Shown here piece after piece: positions 42,478 to 50,242 of a stretch of 64,000 nt of DNA. The stretch is from Marinococcus halotolerans DSM 16375 (GTDB taxonomy: Bacteria; Bacillota; Bacilli; Bacillales; Marinococcaceae), in assembly GCF_000420725.1 (NCBI RefSeq), contig NZ_ATVM01000006.1, positions 62,001 through 126,000 of the forward strand, given 5' to 3'. Under the pieces are notes generated by a model. The model made no database searches, was not told the DNA's origin, and saw nothing but the letters and a program-made list of their open reading frames with translations. The translations under genes and the position numbers were made by a program. Within the stretch, counting starts at the first letter, position 1. Each line of letters begins with the position of its first letter.

Positions 42478-43233
42478 TTATTGAAAAATAGCGGTATATT
42501 GAAAGCCGAGCCGTTCGTAATTCTGCATGCGGTACATGTCGCGGGGAGTGTCCTCCTGATCAGCCACAAGAAAGATTGCTTTACCCGGGAAAAGGTTCAT
42601 GGCAGACTGCTGCAGGGCGTGGCCGATGCCTTTTCGCTGTAGCTCGTCGTGTACGAACAGATTATCCATTTCTACCGCATGGTCGCCGGCAATCAGTTCT
42701 ACGAAGCCGGCCGGGCGGCCGTGGTAGTAGGCGATCAGCTGGATAAACGAAGCATCATGAAACTGCTGCTCGAGTATGTGTTGCTTTTGGGCGGCGTACG
42801 CTTCGCCGAGAGGGAGGTCCTGCTCAAGCTGCATAGCGAGAAATACGGGCAGGTTTTCAACGTCGACACGCTGGATATCGCATCCTTCAGGGGCAGCTTT
42901 TCGCGGAAAATCATCCGGCCGGATGGCATACAGCTCCATCACGCTTACATCATAGAGGGAGCTGTGCAGATACTGATTTAACGCCCGGGGCATCTCTGTA
43001 TTCGGCGGAAAATGGAATTTTAAATGTTTTAAGCCCCGGGTCCTGTGAAAGTTGCGCAGGTAGGCTTCGACCTCCTGGAAATAATCAGGATCCGGCATCT
43101 GTTTAAATGAAATAAAGTTGCTGTCAAAGTGATCCTTCCATTTTTCGGAATGATAGTGACGGTAATTGCGGTGGTCTTCGATGAGCGTTCCCGGAGTATG
43201 CACGTGGTGAAACGTAATAGGAAGCACAAACAT
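42478..43233 (-). CDS. GNAT-family acetyltransferase
   Basis: A 251-residue protein whose C-terminal half is a GNAT domain: MDNLFVHDELQRKGIGHALQ contains the acetyl-CoA-binding R/QxxGxG motif and MQNYERLGFQY the typical end. The N-terminal half (about 110 residues) resembles a degenerate second GNAT-like domain. GAAAGG precedes the ATG. It starts 28 bases after the MpsC-type gene, and both are probably co-transcribed. The acceptor is unknown. Confidence 0.82.
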   Translation of the reverse strand: MFVLPITFHHVHTPGTLIEDHRNYRHYHSEKWKDHFDSNFISFKQMPDPDYFQEVEAYLRNFHRTRGLKHLKFHFPPNTEMPRALNQYLHSSLYDVSVMELYAIRPDDFPRKAAPEGCDIQRVDVENLPVFLAMQLEQDLPLGEAYAAQKQHILEQQFHDASFIQLIAYYHGRPAGFVELIAGDHAVEMDNLFVHDELQRKGIGHALQQSAMNLFPGKAIFLVADQEDTPRDMYRMQNYERLGFQYTAIFQ

Positions 43234-43261
43234 CAGGCCTTTCGGTGTGTAATAAAAAAAT

Positions 43262-43972
43262 CTACTTTACGGGAGCAGTTACAATAATAATTGTACTTTT
43301 GTCTTTTTCAAAATTCCAGTCGATGAAGATGTCCTGCACCTCTGCCCCTAAAAGGTCGGTAAACAAATCCTCTTCCATAAATAGTTCTTTTTCGAGCTCG
43401 CGTTTGGCAATTTTTAAAACATTGTCGTAGCCGAGAGCAATCAGCCTTTTTTCGATAGGGACGAGGATGCCGGTCCGGACAATCAGGGTCGTCCGGTTGT
43501 TTACCTGGACTGAGGAAACGTCGTCGGGCACGCGCTCTGCCCTGCTGCTTGTTTCCCCGATCACCTGCTCGAGCCTTTGTTTGTTTGGATAGTCTTTTTC
43601 AATCGGCTCCGAAGCCCTGCCGGCATTTTTATAGGACTCGGGCTTTAATCCGATAATGACGCCGGAGCGGCGGTCCATGTTCCAGTCGTAAAACAGCTCG
43701 TTTAATTCGATGCCGGTCGTGCTTTCCACATAGCGCTTCACTTCGGGAATAATTGTTTTCATCATGCTTTCCCGGAGTTCATGCACAGCTTCTGTGCCTT
43801 TATCTTCAAGCAGGTGCTCCTCGATGGAAGACATGAATTCGCGCAGGAAAATAATGGCGTGTGTCTCTCCGAGCGTCACATAGGCTGCCTGCGGTCCTCT
43901 TCCGAAAGAGTCCCGCAGCAGCCGGCCGACGTAGCTTGCGATGTCCTTCTGCTTCGCCTGAATATCAATCAC
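43262..43972 (-). CDS. tandem MpsC/DUF2294-domain protein
   Basis: A 236-residue soluble protein made of two DUF2294 (MpsC-type) repeats, about residues 1-115 and 130-236. Both repeats contain corresponding ends (LFYDWNMDRRSGVIIGLKP and IFIDWNFEKDKSTIIIVTA) and internal segments (AYVTLGETHAIIFL and VQVNNRTTLIVRTG). MpsC is a component named with Na+-dependent membrane-potential systems in staphylococci, but soluble DUF2294 proteins have no clear role. Start is GTG with AAAGGGG upstream. No mpsA or mpsB is adjacent. Confidence 0.82.
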   Translation of the reverse strand: MIDIQAKQKDIASYVGRLLRDSFGRGPQAAYVTLGETHAIIFLREFMSSIEEHLLEDKGTEAVHELRESMMKTIIPEVKRYVESTTGIELNELFYDWNMDRRSGVIIGLKPESYKNAGRASEPIEKDYPNKQRLEQVIGETSSRAERVPDDVSSVQVNNRTTLIVRTGILVPIEKRLIALGYDNVLKIAKRELEKELFMEEDLFTDLLGAEVQDIFIDWNFEKDKSTIIIVTAPVK

Positions 43973-44038
43973 TGGAATTCCCCTTTATTTTTAAATTTTA
44001 TAATATTCATCATAAAAAAGGTAGATATTTCATTATTT

Positions 44039-44067
44039 ATATGATAATTTTAATATATTAATCATAT
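44039..44067. repeat. inverted repeat ATATGAT-N15-ATCATAT
   Basis: Two perfect 7-base arms flank an AT-rich 15-base centre between the minus-strand MpsC-type gene and the leader region. It may be an operator for either direction. No known motif is matched. Confidence 0.4.
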
Positions 44068-44220
44068 GACCGTTAGAAATGAAGCTGATGGGTCGTGACA
44101 TTTGTCTTACGCAAAAGCAGGAACGTCAAAATTTCTATATTATCGGCCGCATGAGAAAAGACAGAGCGCTTTTTCTTCACAGCCAGTATCAAGAGCTTTC
44201 TTGGTGCTGGCTTTTTATTT
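44068..44220 (+). ncRNA. possible leader RNA or small RNA ending in a terminator
   Basis: About 110 bases of sequence without a convincing gene run into a strong intrinsic terminator, which lies upstream rather than downstream of the next open frame (44248). This arrangement suggests a transcription attenuator controlling the 81-residue gene, or a free small RNA. The promoter is not certain; the 5' boundary is arbitrary. No known riboswitch class was recognised. A competing frame from 44079 lacks a ribosome-binding site. Confidence 0.35.
44181..44218 (+). terminator. strong intrinsic terminator upstream of a small gene
   Basis: A 14-bp stem (AGCCAGTATCAAGA with TCTTGGTGCTGGCT, two G.U pairs, GCTT loop) ends in TTTTTATTT. 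Confidence 0.82.
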
Positions 44221-44247
44221 CACTACCCTCTGGAGGAGATGAAAATT

Positions 44248-44493
44248 ATGGAGCTTCGGTACGCGTATTGGTGCAATAGAAAATTAAGTGAAGTTATTGT
44301 CGGGCGTGAAACGGACCTGGATTATTTAAGGAAAAAAGGATACATGGTTTATCTCTGCTGCGACAATGCTGAACTGTATAATGCCGTAAAAAGCTACCGG
44401 ATGCAGGAGTGGATCATTACCATAGTATCTGAATTGCCCGAATTTTCCGAACTTCTCCATCGTGAATACACACGTGAAAATATGCGCGTGTAA
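44248..44493 (+). CDS. hypothetical protein, 81 residues
   Basis: A small soluble protein starting MELRYAYWCNRKLSEVIVGR. The ATG at 44248 is preferred because GGAGGAG lies 9 bases before it; an in-frame ATG at 44239 abuts that site. It contains three cysteines (one in YAYWCN, two in YLCCDN) and no membrane segment. No family is recognised. It follows a terminator by about 30 bases, so expression may depend on antitermination or a promoter inside the leader. Confidence 0.5.
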   Translation: MELRYAYWCNRKLSEVIVGRETDLDYLRKKGYMVYLCCDNAELYNAVKSYRMQEWIITIVSELPEFSELLHREYTRENMRV

Positions 44494-44551
44494 TACATTA
44501 ATTTCGCCCAATCACTATAACACAGAAAGGGAAAAGAAAACATGCAGCTGG

Positions 44552-45178
44552 TTAAGAGAGCGCAGAGAGGAGACGGGCGAGGCCGCAGAAATGCTTTCGA
44601 ATCACGGCTTCAAGTGACCGGTTATACAGGCTCGCTGCCGGATGATACAGGGGAAAAATCAGGTGGTGCTCCTGGCTCCATATGTACTCCTTCCCTGAAG
44701 CGCTCACCTGCCGGATAGGGGATGTAAAGTGTATGCCTGCGGTCTCCGGCATACGCGGCGAACGCCCGAGCAGTCGCCAGTACGGGGTGCGTCCCATCGG
44801 ACATAGAATCTTAGGCGCTGCCGAGCGGATTTCTTCGTCGAGCAGCGGGGCATGGGCCATAATTTCCTTTTGGTTTGGTGTGCGGTTGTACTTTCGCGGG
44901 GCGCCGGACGGTGTGGTGCCCCAGCGGTACGGACGGCTTTTGATTGTCCGGGTGACGTAGATGTCTTCCACCGGGTATGGAAGAAGCTCTAAATAGGAGA
45001 GAAACTGCCTTCCGGCGCGGCCGTCGTAAGGGCCGCCGCCCGTAATTTCCGTTTCTCCCGGCGCTTCCCCGATCATCATGACAACAGGATCAACCGGGTT
45101 TGGTCCATCGAGAAAGCCTTCACACCGGTGGCCTTCCATTCTTTTTTTCGCCTCTATCACTGCGGTTCTTGGCAGCAT
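44552..45178 (-). CDS. uracil-DNA glycosylase superfamily protein, paralog B
   Basis: A 208-residue paralog of the protein at 33729-34355. Motif 1 is IGEAPGETE (GEAPG at 37-41) and motif 2 YHPAA; the middle segment RKYNRTPNQKEIMAHAPLLD is nearly identical to paralog A. No iron-sulfur cysteine set is present. The ATG at 45178 is chosen because AGGAGGAG lies 6 bases upstream, inside a longer in-frame extension to 45196. Role: probable base-excision glycosylase-like enzyme; a degenerate non-repair role is possible. Confidence 0.8.
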   Translation of the reverse strand: MLPRTAVIEAKKRMEGHRCEGFLDGPNPVDPVVMMIGEAPGETEITGGGPYDGRAGRQFLSYLELLPYPVEDIYVTRTIKSRPYRWGTTPSGAPRKYNRTPNQKEIMAHAPLLDEEIRSAAPKILCPMGRTPYWRLLGRSPRMPETAGIHFTSPIRQVSASGKEYIWSQEHHLIFPLYHPAASLYNRSLEAVIRKHFCGLARLLSALS

Positions 45179-45270
45179 GTGCGTCTCCTCCTGCATACGT
45201 CCTGACTTTTGTATACCCGGGCGCGAAATATTCTATACTTGTGATAGGATATATAAAGGAGGTGGGGCGT

Positions 45271-45999
45271 GTGCAGCAGAAGCACATCATGTGGTTTGAC
45301 ATTATTTTTTACGTCGTCTTTCCAATCTTCATCTGGAACATGGCGCGGGACTATACAGGTGATTATATAGCGATGCTTATATCCTCGGTGCCGGGGATTA
45401 TTTATACAGTGTACCGCTTCGTACTGCTGAAAAAGGTGAATACGTTCGGGATTTATATGATTGCTACCCTGATTATCGGCACTGTTCTCGATCTTATTGC
45501 CGGCGGCGGATTACAGCTTTTGTGGAATAATATCTACTACGATTTTGTTATGGGCGCATTTTTTATTTTAACCGTTATTTTTATGCGGCCGATCTGGCTC
45601 TTTTTCACTGTGGATTTTATGGAGCTTCAGGGCGGAGACCGCCAGCAGCTGAAAAAGCAGTTTTACGTGCGCAAATACTTATGGGTCTTCCAGGCGATTA
45701 CGCTTTTTTTCGCTCTGCGGGAATTTATTCTCGCGTTCGTTAAAATCTGGCTTGTGCAGAGCTACGGTGTGGAGGCCTTTGACGAAGGGATTATTCTGCG
45801 GCAGGTGCTTTCGTGGACCATGAGCTTTATTGCCGTTGTCGGGTTTATCTTTATTGCCAAGTGGCTGCATGAAGACGGCATCGATGCCGGTGAAATCACA
45901 AACACCGGCCAGAATGACGAAAACGAAGAGCAGGACAACGAAGCAGAGGACGAGACGCCGGAAAACGAACGGGAAAAAGCATCTGAGCAAAGAACGTAA
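45271..45999 (+). CDS. VC0807-like integral membrane protein
   Basis: A 242-residue protein with about six membrane helices and a long acidic C-terminal tail (about residues 205-242, rich in Glu/Asp/Asn). Its pattern of paired helices resembles the VC0807-like membrane family of unknown function. The GTG at 45271 follows AAAGGAGGTG by 6 bases. It is divergent from the UDG paralog and ends in its own terminator. The tail composition fits a halophile. Confidence 0.7.
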   Translation: MQQKHIMWFDIIFYVVFPIFIWNMARDYTGDYIAMLISSVPGIIYTVYRFVLLKKVNTFGIYMIATLIIGTVLDLIAGGGLQLLWNNIYYDFVMGAFFILTVIFMRPIWLFFTVDFMELQGGDRQQLKKQFYVRKYLWVFQAITLFFALREFILAFVKIWLVQSYGVEAFDEGIILRQVLSWTMSFIAVVGFIFIAKWLHEDGIDAGEITNTGQNDENEEQDNEAEDETPENEREKASEQRT

Positions 46000-46025
46000 A
46001 AGCAGCCGCGAGTGGCTGCTTTTTT
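45997..46025 (+). terminator. intrinsic terminator after the VC0807-like gene
   Basis: AAAAGCAGCC pairs with GGCTGCTTTT across a 6-base loop; the stem starts at the stop codon. Confidence 0.88.
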
Positions 46026-46136
46026 AGTTTGTCAGGCGTGAAGCACTAGTGGATGGAAACGGGTGGAAATGATCGCTGGAAATCGGTAAAATAGCAGGGA
46101 CATCTTTGGTTTTCACAGAAAGCGGGCTGCATACAT

Positions 46137-46901
46137 ATGGATGAGTTTTCATTATCGATTTTATTGTTTTTGATTGTGATCGGTTTTCTCGCTGCGTTTG
46201 TCGATGCGGTAGTCGGCGGGGGCGGGCTGATTGCCATGCCGGCGCTTCTTTTTACCGGCATGTCGCCGCAGACGGCGCTTGGTACAAATAAGCTCGCGGG
46301 CACTATGGGCTCCGGGACGAGCATGATTTCCTTTCTCCGGCACGGCCAGATTAATAAGCGTCTTGTGTTTACGCTTTTTCCGCTGGCGTTTGTAGGTTCG
46401 GTCCTCGGCGTAATCGTCGTGCAGCGGATTCCTCCCGATATACTGGAGCCGATCATTTTAATTCTGCTTGTCGTCGTAACGATTTATACGCTTGCGAACA
46501 AAAATCTGGGCAGCCTGTCCACCTTTCAGAGCATTACCCGGAAGGTGTGGCTCGTCGGTGCACTTGTCGCTGTAGTCCTTGGATTTTATGACGGCTTTCT
46601 TGGGCCTGGGACGGGCTCATTTTTGCTGTTTGCCTTTATTTTTCTTGGTTTTAACTTTGTCGAAGCTGCGGGAAACGCCAAAGTGCTTAATTTTGCAAGT
46701 AACATTGGCGGGCTGCTTACGTTTATCTGGTTTGATTCGATACATTACGCGTACGGCCTGCCAATGGGGATTGCTATGATTGCCGGCGCATACGCCGGGG
46801 CAAATGTCGCCATTAAGAAAGGCTCGGCCTACGTGAAGATGCTGTTTATCATTGTGACGATTGCTTTAATCGCTAAAAATGCCTGGGATTATTTGATGTA
46901 A
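46137..46901 (+). CDS. TauE/SafE-family anion exporter (YfcA-like)
   Basis: A 254-residue membrane protein with about eight helices. FVDAVVGGGGLIAMPALLF and the repeat LGFYDGFLGPGTGSFLLFAF are the paired TauE/SafE motifs. TNKLAG and GNAKVLNFASN follow each. Such proteins export sulfite, sulfoacetate or related organosulfur anions. The ribosome-binding site is weak (AGAAAGCGGG). It is monocistronic. Confidence 0.9.
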   Translation: MDEFSLSILLFLIVIGFLAAFVDAVVGGGGLIAMPALLFTGMSPQTALGTNKLAGTMGSGTSMISFLRHGQINKRLVFTLFPLAFVGSVLGVIVVQRIPPDILEPIILILLVVVTIYTLANKNLGSLSTFQSITRKVWLVGALVAVVLGFYDGFLGPGTGSFLLFAFIFLGFNFVEAAGNAKVLNFASNIGGLLTFIWFDSIHYAYGLPMGIAMIAGAYAGANVAIKKGSAYVKMLFIIVTIALIAKNAWDYLM

Positions 46902-46927
46902 AAAGTCTTCGAACGAAGGCTTTTTTA
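46899..46927 (+). terminator. intrinsic terminator of the TauE gene
   Basis: AAAAAGTCTTC pairs with GAAGGCTTTTT (one G.U pair) around a GAAC loop, beginning at the stop codon. Confidence 0.85.
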
Positions 46928-47033
46928 TTTGGTTTAAAATTTTTTTGAAAAAAAGTGATCCAATCAAAAACTTCGTTCGTAAACTGAGTAGTTCTTGCAT
47001 AAAAGAATCATGCAGGTAAAGGGGGCAGGCGGT

Positions 47034-47738
47034 ATGAAGCAATGGATACCAGCAGTGCTTATAGCCGCTGTAGTCTCTATCGCTGTTGGCTTTGGGGTCA
47101 CCGCCGTCCTTCCTGTATTTTCTCCGCCGCCGGAAACAGAAGTGCTTTCGGGGGAAGGGGCGGAGAAAGAAAAAGCTGCAGAAACAAAAGAAGCCCCGGC
47201 AGAAAAAGAAAGCACAGCCGGGGCAGAGAAAACAGCTGTTTCTGCTGAAAAAGAAGACTTATCGCTCTCCGACCCTGAGAAATTATCTGTTCCATCCATC
47301 GATGTCTCGGCTCCTTTAGAGCCGGTAGGAGTGCTGGACAATGGGCAGATGGGCGTCCCCTCCACGGAAAACGGTGTAGCCTGGTTCGAGCTGGGCCCGG
47401 AGCCGGGAGAGAAGGGTAATGCTGTCATGGCGGGACATGTAGATAGTATCGATGGGCCTTCTGTATTTTACGATCTCGAAAACGTAAAAGCGGGGGAAGA
47501 GGTCCAGGTTACTAACGAAAATGGCCAGGAGCTCTTGTTTGAAGTCAGGCGTGTCGTGAGCTATCCGCGGGAGGAAGCTCCGATTGAGGAGATTTTCGGA
47601 AGCAGTGACAGCCGGAATTTGAATCTGATTACCTGCAGCGGCACGTTCGAACAGGAACACGGGACACATGATGAGCGGCTCGTCGTTTATACGGAGCTTA
47701 CAGAAGAAAGCGAACAGATGCTTTTGGCAGCAGAGTAG
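47034..47738 (+). CDS. class F sortase
   Basis: A 234-residue membrane-anchored sortase. A single N-terminal helix (VLIAAVVSIAVGFGVTAVLP) is followed by a Glu/Lys/Ala-rich linker (about 35-78) and a catalytic domain. The triad is His135 (AGHVDS), Cys201 (ITCSG) and Arg215 (DERLVVYTEL). Class F enzymes attach proteins to the wall in actinobacteria and some Firmicutes. The ATG at 47034 follows AAAGGGGG. No sorting-signal substrate or pilus gene is nearby, so its substrate is elsewhere. Confidence 0.88.
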   Translation: MKQWIPAVLIAAVVSIAVGFGVTAVLPVFSPPPETEVLSGEGAEKEKAAETKEAPAEKESTAGAEKTAVSAEKEDLSLSDPEKLSVPSIDVSAPLEPVGVLDNGQMGVPSTENGVAWFELGPEPGEKGNAVMAGHVDSIDGPSVFYDLENVKAGEEVQVTNENGQELLFEVRRVVSYPREEAPIEEIFGSSDSRNLNLITCSGTFEQEHGTHDERLVVYTELTEESEQMLLAAE

Positions 47739-47753
47739 CACATCGATGGATAT

Positions 47754-47801
47754 AAAGGAGAGCGATTGAGCAACCGGGGCCTCAATCGCTCTCCTTTTAT
47801 T
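47754..47801 (+). terminator. intrinsic terminator of the sortase gene
   Basis: A 17-bp perfect stem (AAAGGAGAGCGATTGAG with its complement) around a 10-base loop, followed by TTATTT. Confidence 0.92.
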
Positions 47802-47886
47802 TGTGTTTGCCCGACTACGGTTGGGTTTGCCCTCCATCTCCGGTACAATAGAGGTTGCAGTGTGAAACAAGTAGGAGGGACCCAGC

Positions 47887-48522
47887 ATGAAAATAGTTGT
47901 ATTTGGTGCGACCGGCAATAGCGGAAAACGTTTTGTCCGTAAAGCATTAAAAGAGGGCAGTGAAGTAGTGGTTTATGCCCGTCAGCCGGAAAAATTATTA
48001 ATTGATAACGAAAATTTAACTGTTCATGAAGGAAAAATTACGAATTACCAGAATGTCTATGACTCCCTGAAAGACGCTGATGCCGTGGTCAGCCTGCTCG
48101 GACGCAAGGAAGCGGCGAAGGGCACACCGCTCAGCACAGGCATGTCCCATATCGTGAACGCGATGCAGGAGCGGGGCATCAGCCGTCTTGTGGCAGTTAC
48201 AAGCTCGGATGTGAAAACCCCGCAGGACGGCACGTCCAAACGGTTCAGCCTGCTCACGACCGGCTGGAAAATGGCGAAATTTAAAGGTTCAAATGAAAAT
48301 GCGAAAGCCGCTGATATTATCCGGCAGTCAAATCTGGACTGGACCTTGGTGCGGGTGCCGGTGCTTTCCGATAAACCTTCCGGGGAAAACGCGCCGACCG
48401 TAGGCTATCCGGGACGGCATGACCTGAAAAACACTCTCTACCGCCAGACGCTGGTGGATTTTCTGTACGAACAGCTTGAGGCGGGTGACTTTTCCAGGGA
48501 AGCTCCTGTGTTAAGCAACTAA
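47887..48522 (+). CDS. NAD(P)H-binding atypical SDR (YwnB-like)
   Basis: A 211-residue flavin-reductase/biliverdin-reductase-like SDR. The N-terminal FGATGNSGKRFV motif binds NAD(P)H and ADAVVSLLG closes the first half; there is no YxxxK active site, as in this atypical group. AGGAGGGA precedes the ATG. Its role is unknown; homologues are often linked to stress or quinone/nitro reduction. A bidirectional terminator separates it from the MetE-like gene. Confidence 0.82.
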   Translation: MKIVVFGATGNSGKRFVRKALKEGSEVVVYARQPEKLLIDNENLTVHEGKITNYQNVYDSLKDADAVVSLLGRKEAAKGTPLSTGMSHIVNAMQERGISRLVAVTSSDVKTPQDGTSKRFSLLTTGWKMAKFKGSNENAKAADIIRQSNLDWTLVRVPVLSDKPSGENAPTVGYPGRHDLKNTLYRQTLVDFLYEQLEAGDFSREAPVLSN

Positions 48523-48529
48523 ATACGCT

Positions 48530-48569
48530 AAAAAGCAGGACCGAAAAATTTTCGGCCCTGCTTTTTTTA
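48530..48569. terminator. bidirectional terminator
   Basis: AAAAGCAGG..CCGAAAA pairs with TTTTCGG..CCTGCTTTT and T-runs flank both sides, between the YwnB-like gene and the convergent methyltransferase gene. Confidence 0.9.
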
Positions 48570-48576
48570 TTCTGTA

Positions 48577-49695
48577 TTATCCCCGCCACACATCTTTTGC
48601 GATGGCTACGACGTGCTCGAGCTTTTTCCACTGTTCGTCTTCAGTCAGAACATTGCCTTCCTCTGTCGAAGCGAACCCGCACTGCGGACTCAGGCACAGC
48701 TGCTCAAGCGGTACATACTCGGAGGCTTCCATGATTCTTGCTTTCACGTCTTCCGCATTTTCAAGCTCTCCGCTTTTGGAGGTAATCAGGCCAAGCACGA
48801 CCTGCACATCCTCGCGGTTAATGAAGCGGAGCGGTTTGAAATCACCGGCACGATCGCTGTCATACTCGAGGAAAAAGCCGTCCACGTTGACGCTGCCAAA
48901 CAAAATATCAGCTACCGGCTCGTAGCCGCCGGAAGAGATCCATGTGGAACGGAAATTGCCCCGGCAGATGTGCATTGTAATCGTCATATCCTCCGGCTTG
49001 TAGGCGATGGCTTCGTTGACCGCGCGTGCATGACGTTCCACCAGGGAACGGTGGTCGATGCCCTCCTGGTTCATCCGCTCCACCTGTTCCTCGGAGCACA
49101 GATATGCCCAGGACGTGTCGTCGAGCTGCAGATAGCGGCAGCCGGCATCATAAAACGTCTGTATCGCTTTTTGATACGCCTTCGCCAGATCGTCGATCAT
49201 GTCTCCCGGACCGCTGTAAAGGTCGGTTTCAATCTCGCTTCGAAGGTGCAGCATATTCGGACTTGGGATCGTAAATTTTGCCTCGGTGCTGCCGGTGATC
49301 TGATGAAGGTACCGGAAATCCTCGAGCATCGGATGCTTATCGCTGAAATCAATTTTCCCGGTCACTTTAATACCGCGGGCCTTCGTCTGCACGCCTTCAA
49401 ACTGGATACCCGAGTCTTTATCGTAGGCTTCCACGCCAATTAAATCTTCAAGAAAGTCAAAGTGCCACCAGGCGCGGCGGAACTCTCCGTCTGTGACAGC
49501 CTGAAGCCCTGTTTCTTTTTGCTTCTGAACGATGCGCTCGATTTCTTTATCCTCTACACGGCGCAGTTCGTCTGCGGAAATGGATCCATTCGCGTAGTTT
49601 TCCCGTGCTTCTTTAATAGCGGCAGTACGCAAAAGGCTTCCTACCTGGTCTGCCCGGTAGGGAGCTTTTGTCCGCCAGGATGCTGATTGTGCCAT
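48577..49695 (-). CDS. MetE-like methyltransferase (YxjG/YxjH type)
   Basis: A 372-residue protein matching the C-terminal catalytic barrel of cobalamin-independent methionine synthase. TMHICRGNF and SPQCGFAS carry the expected zinc-binding His, Cys and Cys, and YLQLDDTSWAYLC is family-typical. The N-terminal MetE domain is absent, as in B. subtilis YxjG/YxjH, which methylate homocysteine using an unidentified donor. AAAGGAGAGAG precedes the ATG. I see no S-box riboswitch in the 73 bases upstream. Confidence 0.9.
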   Translation of the reverse strand: MAQSASWRTKAPYRADQVGSLLRTAAIKEARENYANGSISADELRRVEDKEIERIVQKQKETGLQAVTDGEFRRAWWHFDFLEDLIGVEAYDKDSGIQFEGVQTKARGIKVTGKIDFSDKHPMLEDFRYLHQITGSTEAKFTIPSPNMLHLRSEIETDLYSGPGDMIDDLAKAYQKAIQTFYDAGCRYLQLDDTSWAYLCSEEQVERMNQEGIDHRSLVERHARAVNEAIAYKPEDMTITMHICRGNFRSTWISSGGYEPVADILFGSVNVDGFFLEYDSDRAGDFKPLRFINREDVQVVLGLITSKSGELENAEDVKARIMEASEYVPLEQLCLSPQCGFASTEEGNVLTEDEQWKKLEHVVAIAKDVWRG

Positions 49696-49768
49696 ACTCT
49701 CTCTCCTTTAAAAACCATTGATGAAATATCTTGAAGCTTATCAAAATTTTGAATAGAAGTAAATTGCT

Positions 49769-50065
49769 TCAGAGAGAAACGAGGCGTGAAATAATATATA
49801 AAAACAATAAAAATAAAAGAAACAGAGCGATGCTTCCAGCGATCAGCGAATACAGGAAGCGTTTTTTATTTTTCTCTTCGGTATAAACGATGAAATACCT
49901 CAGCCCTGCCACTGTGAGGCTGACAGGAAGGATGAGGACAAGAGGGTGGGTGATGTAGGCAAGAAGCTCGCTGGAGGTGAAAAAAAGCCGGATCGTAAGC
50001 AGGACGGCATAGACAGCCAGAACCGCAAGAGCAGAATTAATGTAGGTGTGGGCGCGTGTCGGCAA
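49769..50065 (-). CDS. small membrane protein, about 98 residues
   Basis: A protein with three hydrophobic helices (ALAVLAVYAVLLTIRLFF, LVLILPVSLTVAGLRYF and LIAGSIALFLLFLLFLYII) joined by a basic loop (EEKNKKRF). TTG at 50065 has AAAAGG 9 bases upstream; the in-frame ATG at 50074 directly follows that site and is less likely. It lies upstream of, and in the same orientation as, the MetE-like gene. No family recognised. Confidence 0.6.
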   Translation of the reverse strand: MPTRAHTYINSALAVLAVYAVLLTIRLFFTSSELLAYITHPLVLILPVSLTVAGLRYFIVYTEEKNKKRFLYSLIAGSIALFLLFLLFLYIISRLVSL

Positions 50066-50176
50066 GCAAAACATCCTTTTGACGTAATTTGTATCTATTA
50101 TAACAAATTAATATTCGTCCAGGCATGAGGTTTTACTGCGCTTAGTCGGGAAAATAGGTGCAGCATTATGTAACGT

Positions 50177-50211
50177 AAAAAGAACCCGCCCAATTTTAGG
50201 CGGATTCTTTT
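50177..50211 (-). terminator. intrinsic terminator of the aldo/keto reductase gene
   Basis: On the minus strand AAGAATCCGCC pairs with GGCGGGTTCTT and is followed by TTTAC. Confidence 0.82.
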
Positions 50212-50242
50212 GCGATAGATTGTTTTTGTTTGTAAATTAAAG

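Noticed and set aside
44110-44150. ACGCAAAAGC element resembling part of a c-di-GMP-I riboswitch
   Set aside because: The other conserved GEMM segments and the expected stems are missing.
44079-44279. Open frame of 66 codons across the leader region
   Set aside because: It has no ribosome-binding site, runs through a 14-bp terminator and resembles no protein.
48613-49443. Plus-strand frame of 276 codons opposite the MetE-like gene
   Set aside because: The opposite strand encodes conserved zinc-binding motifs; this frame has no ribosome-binding site or family.
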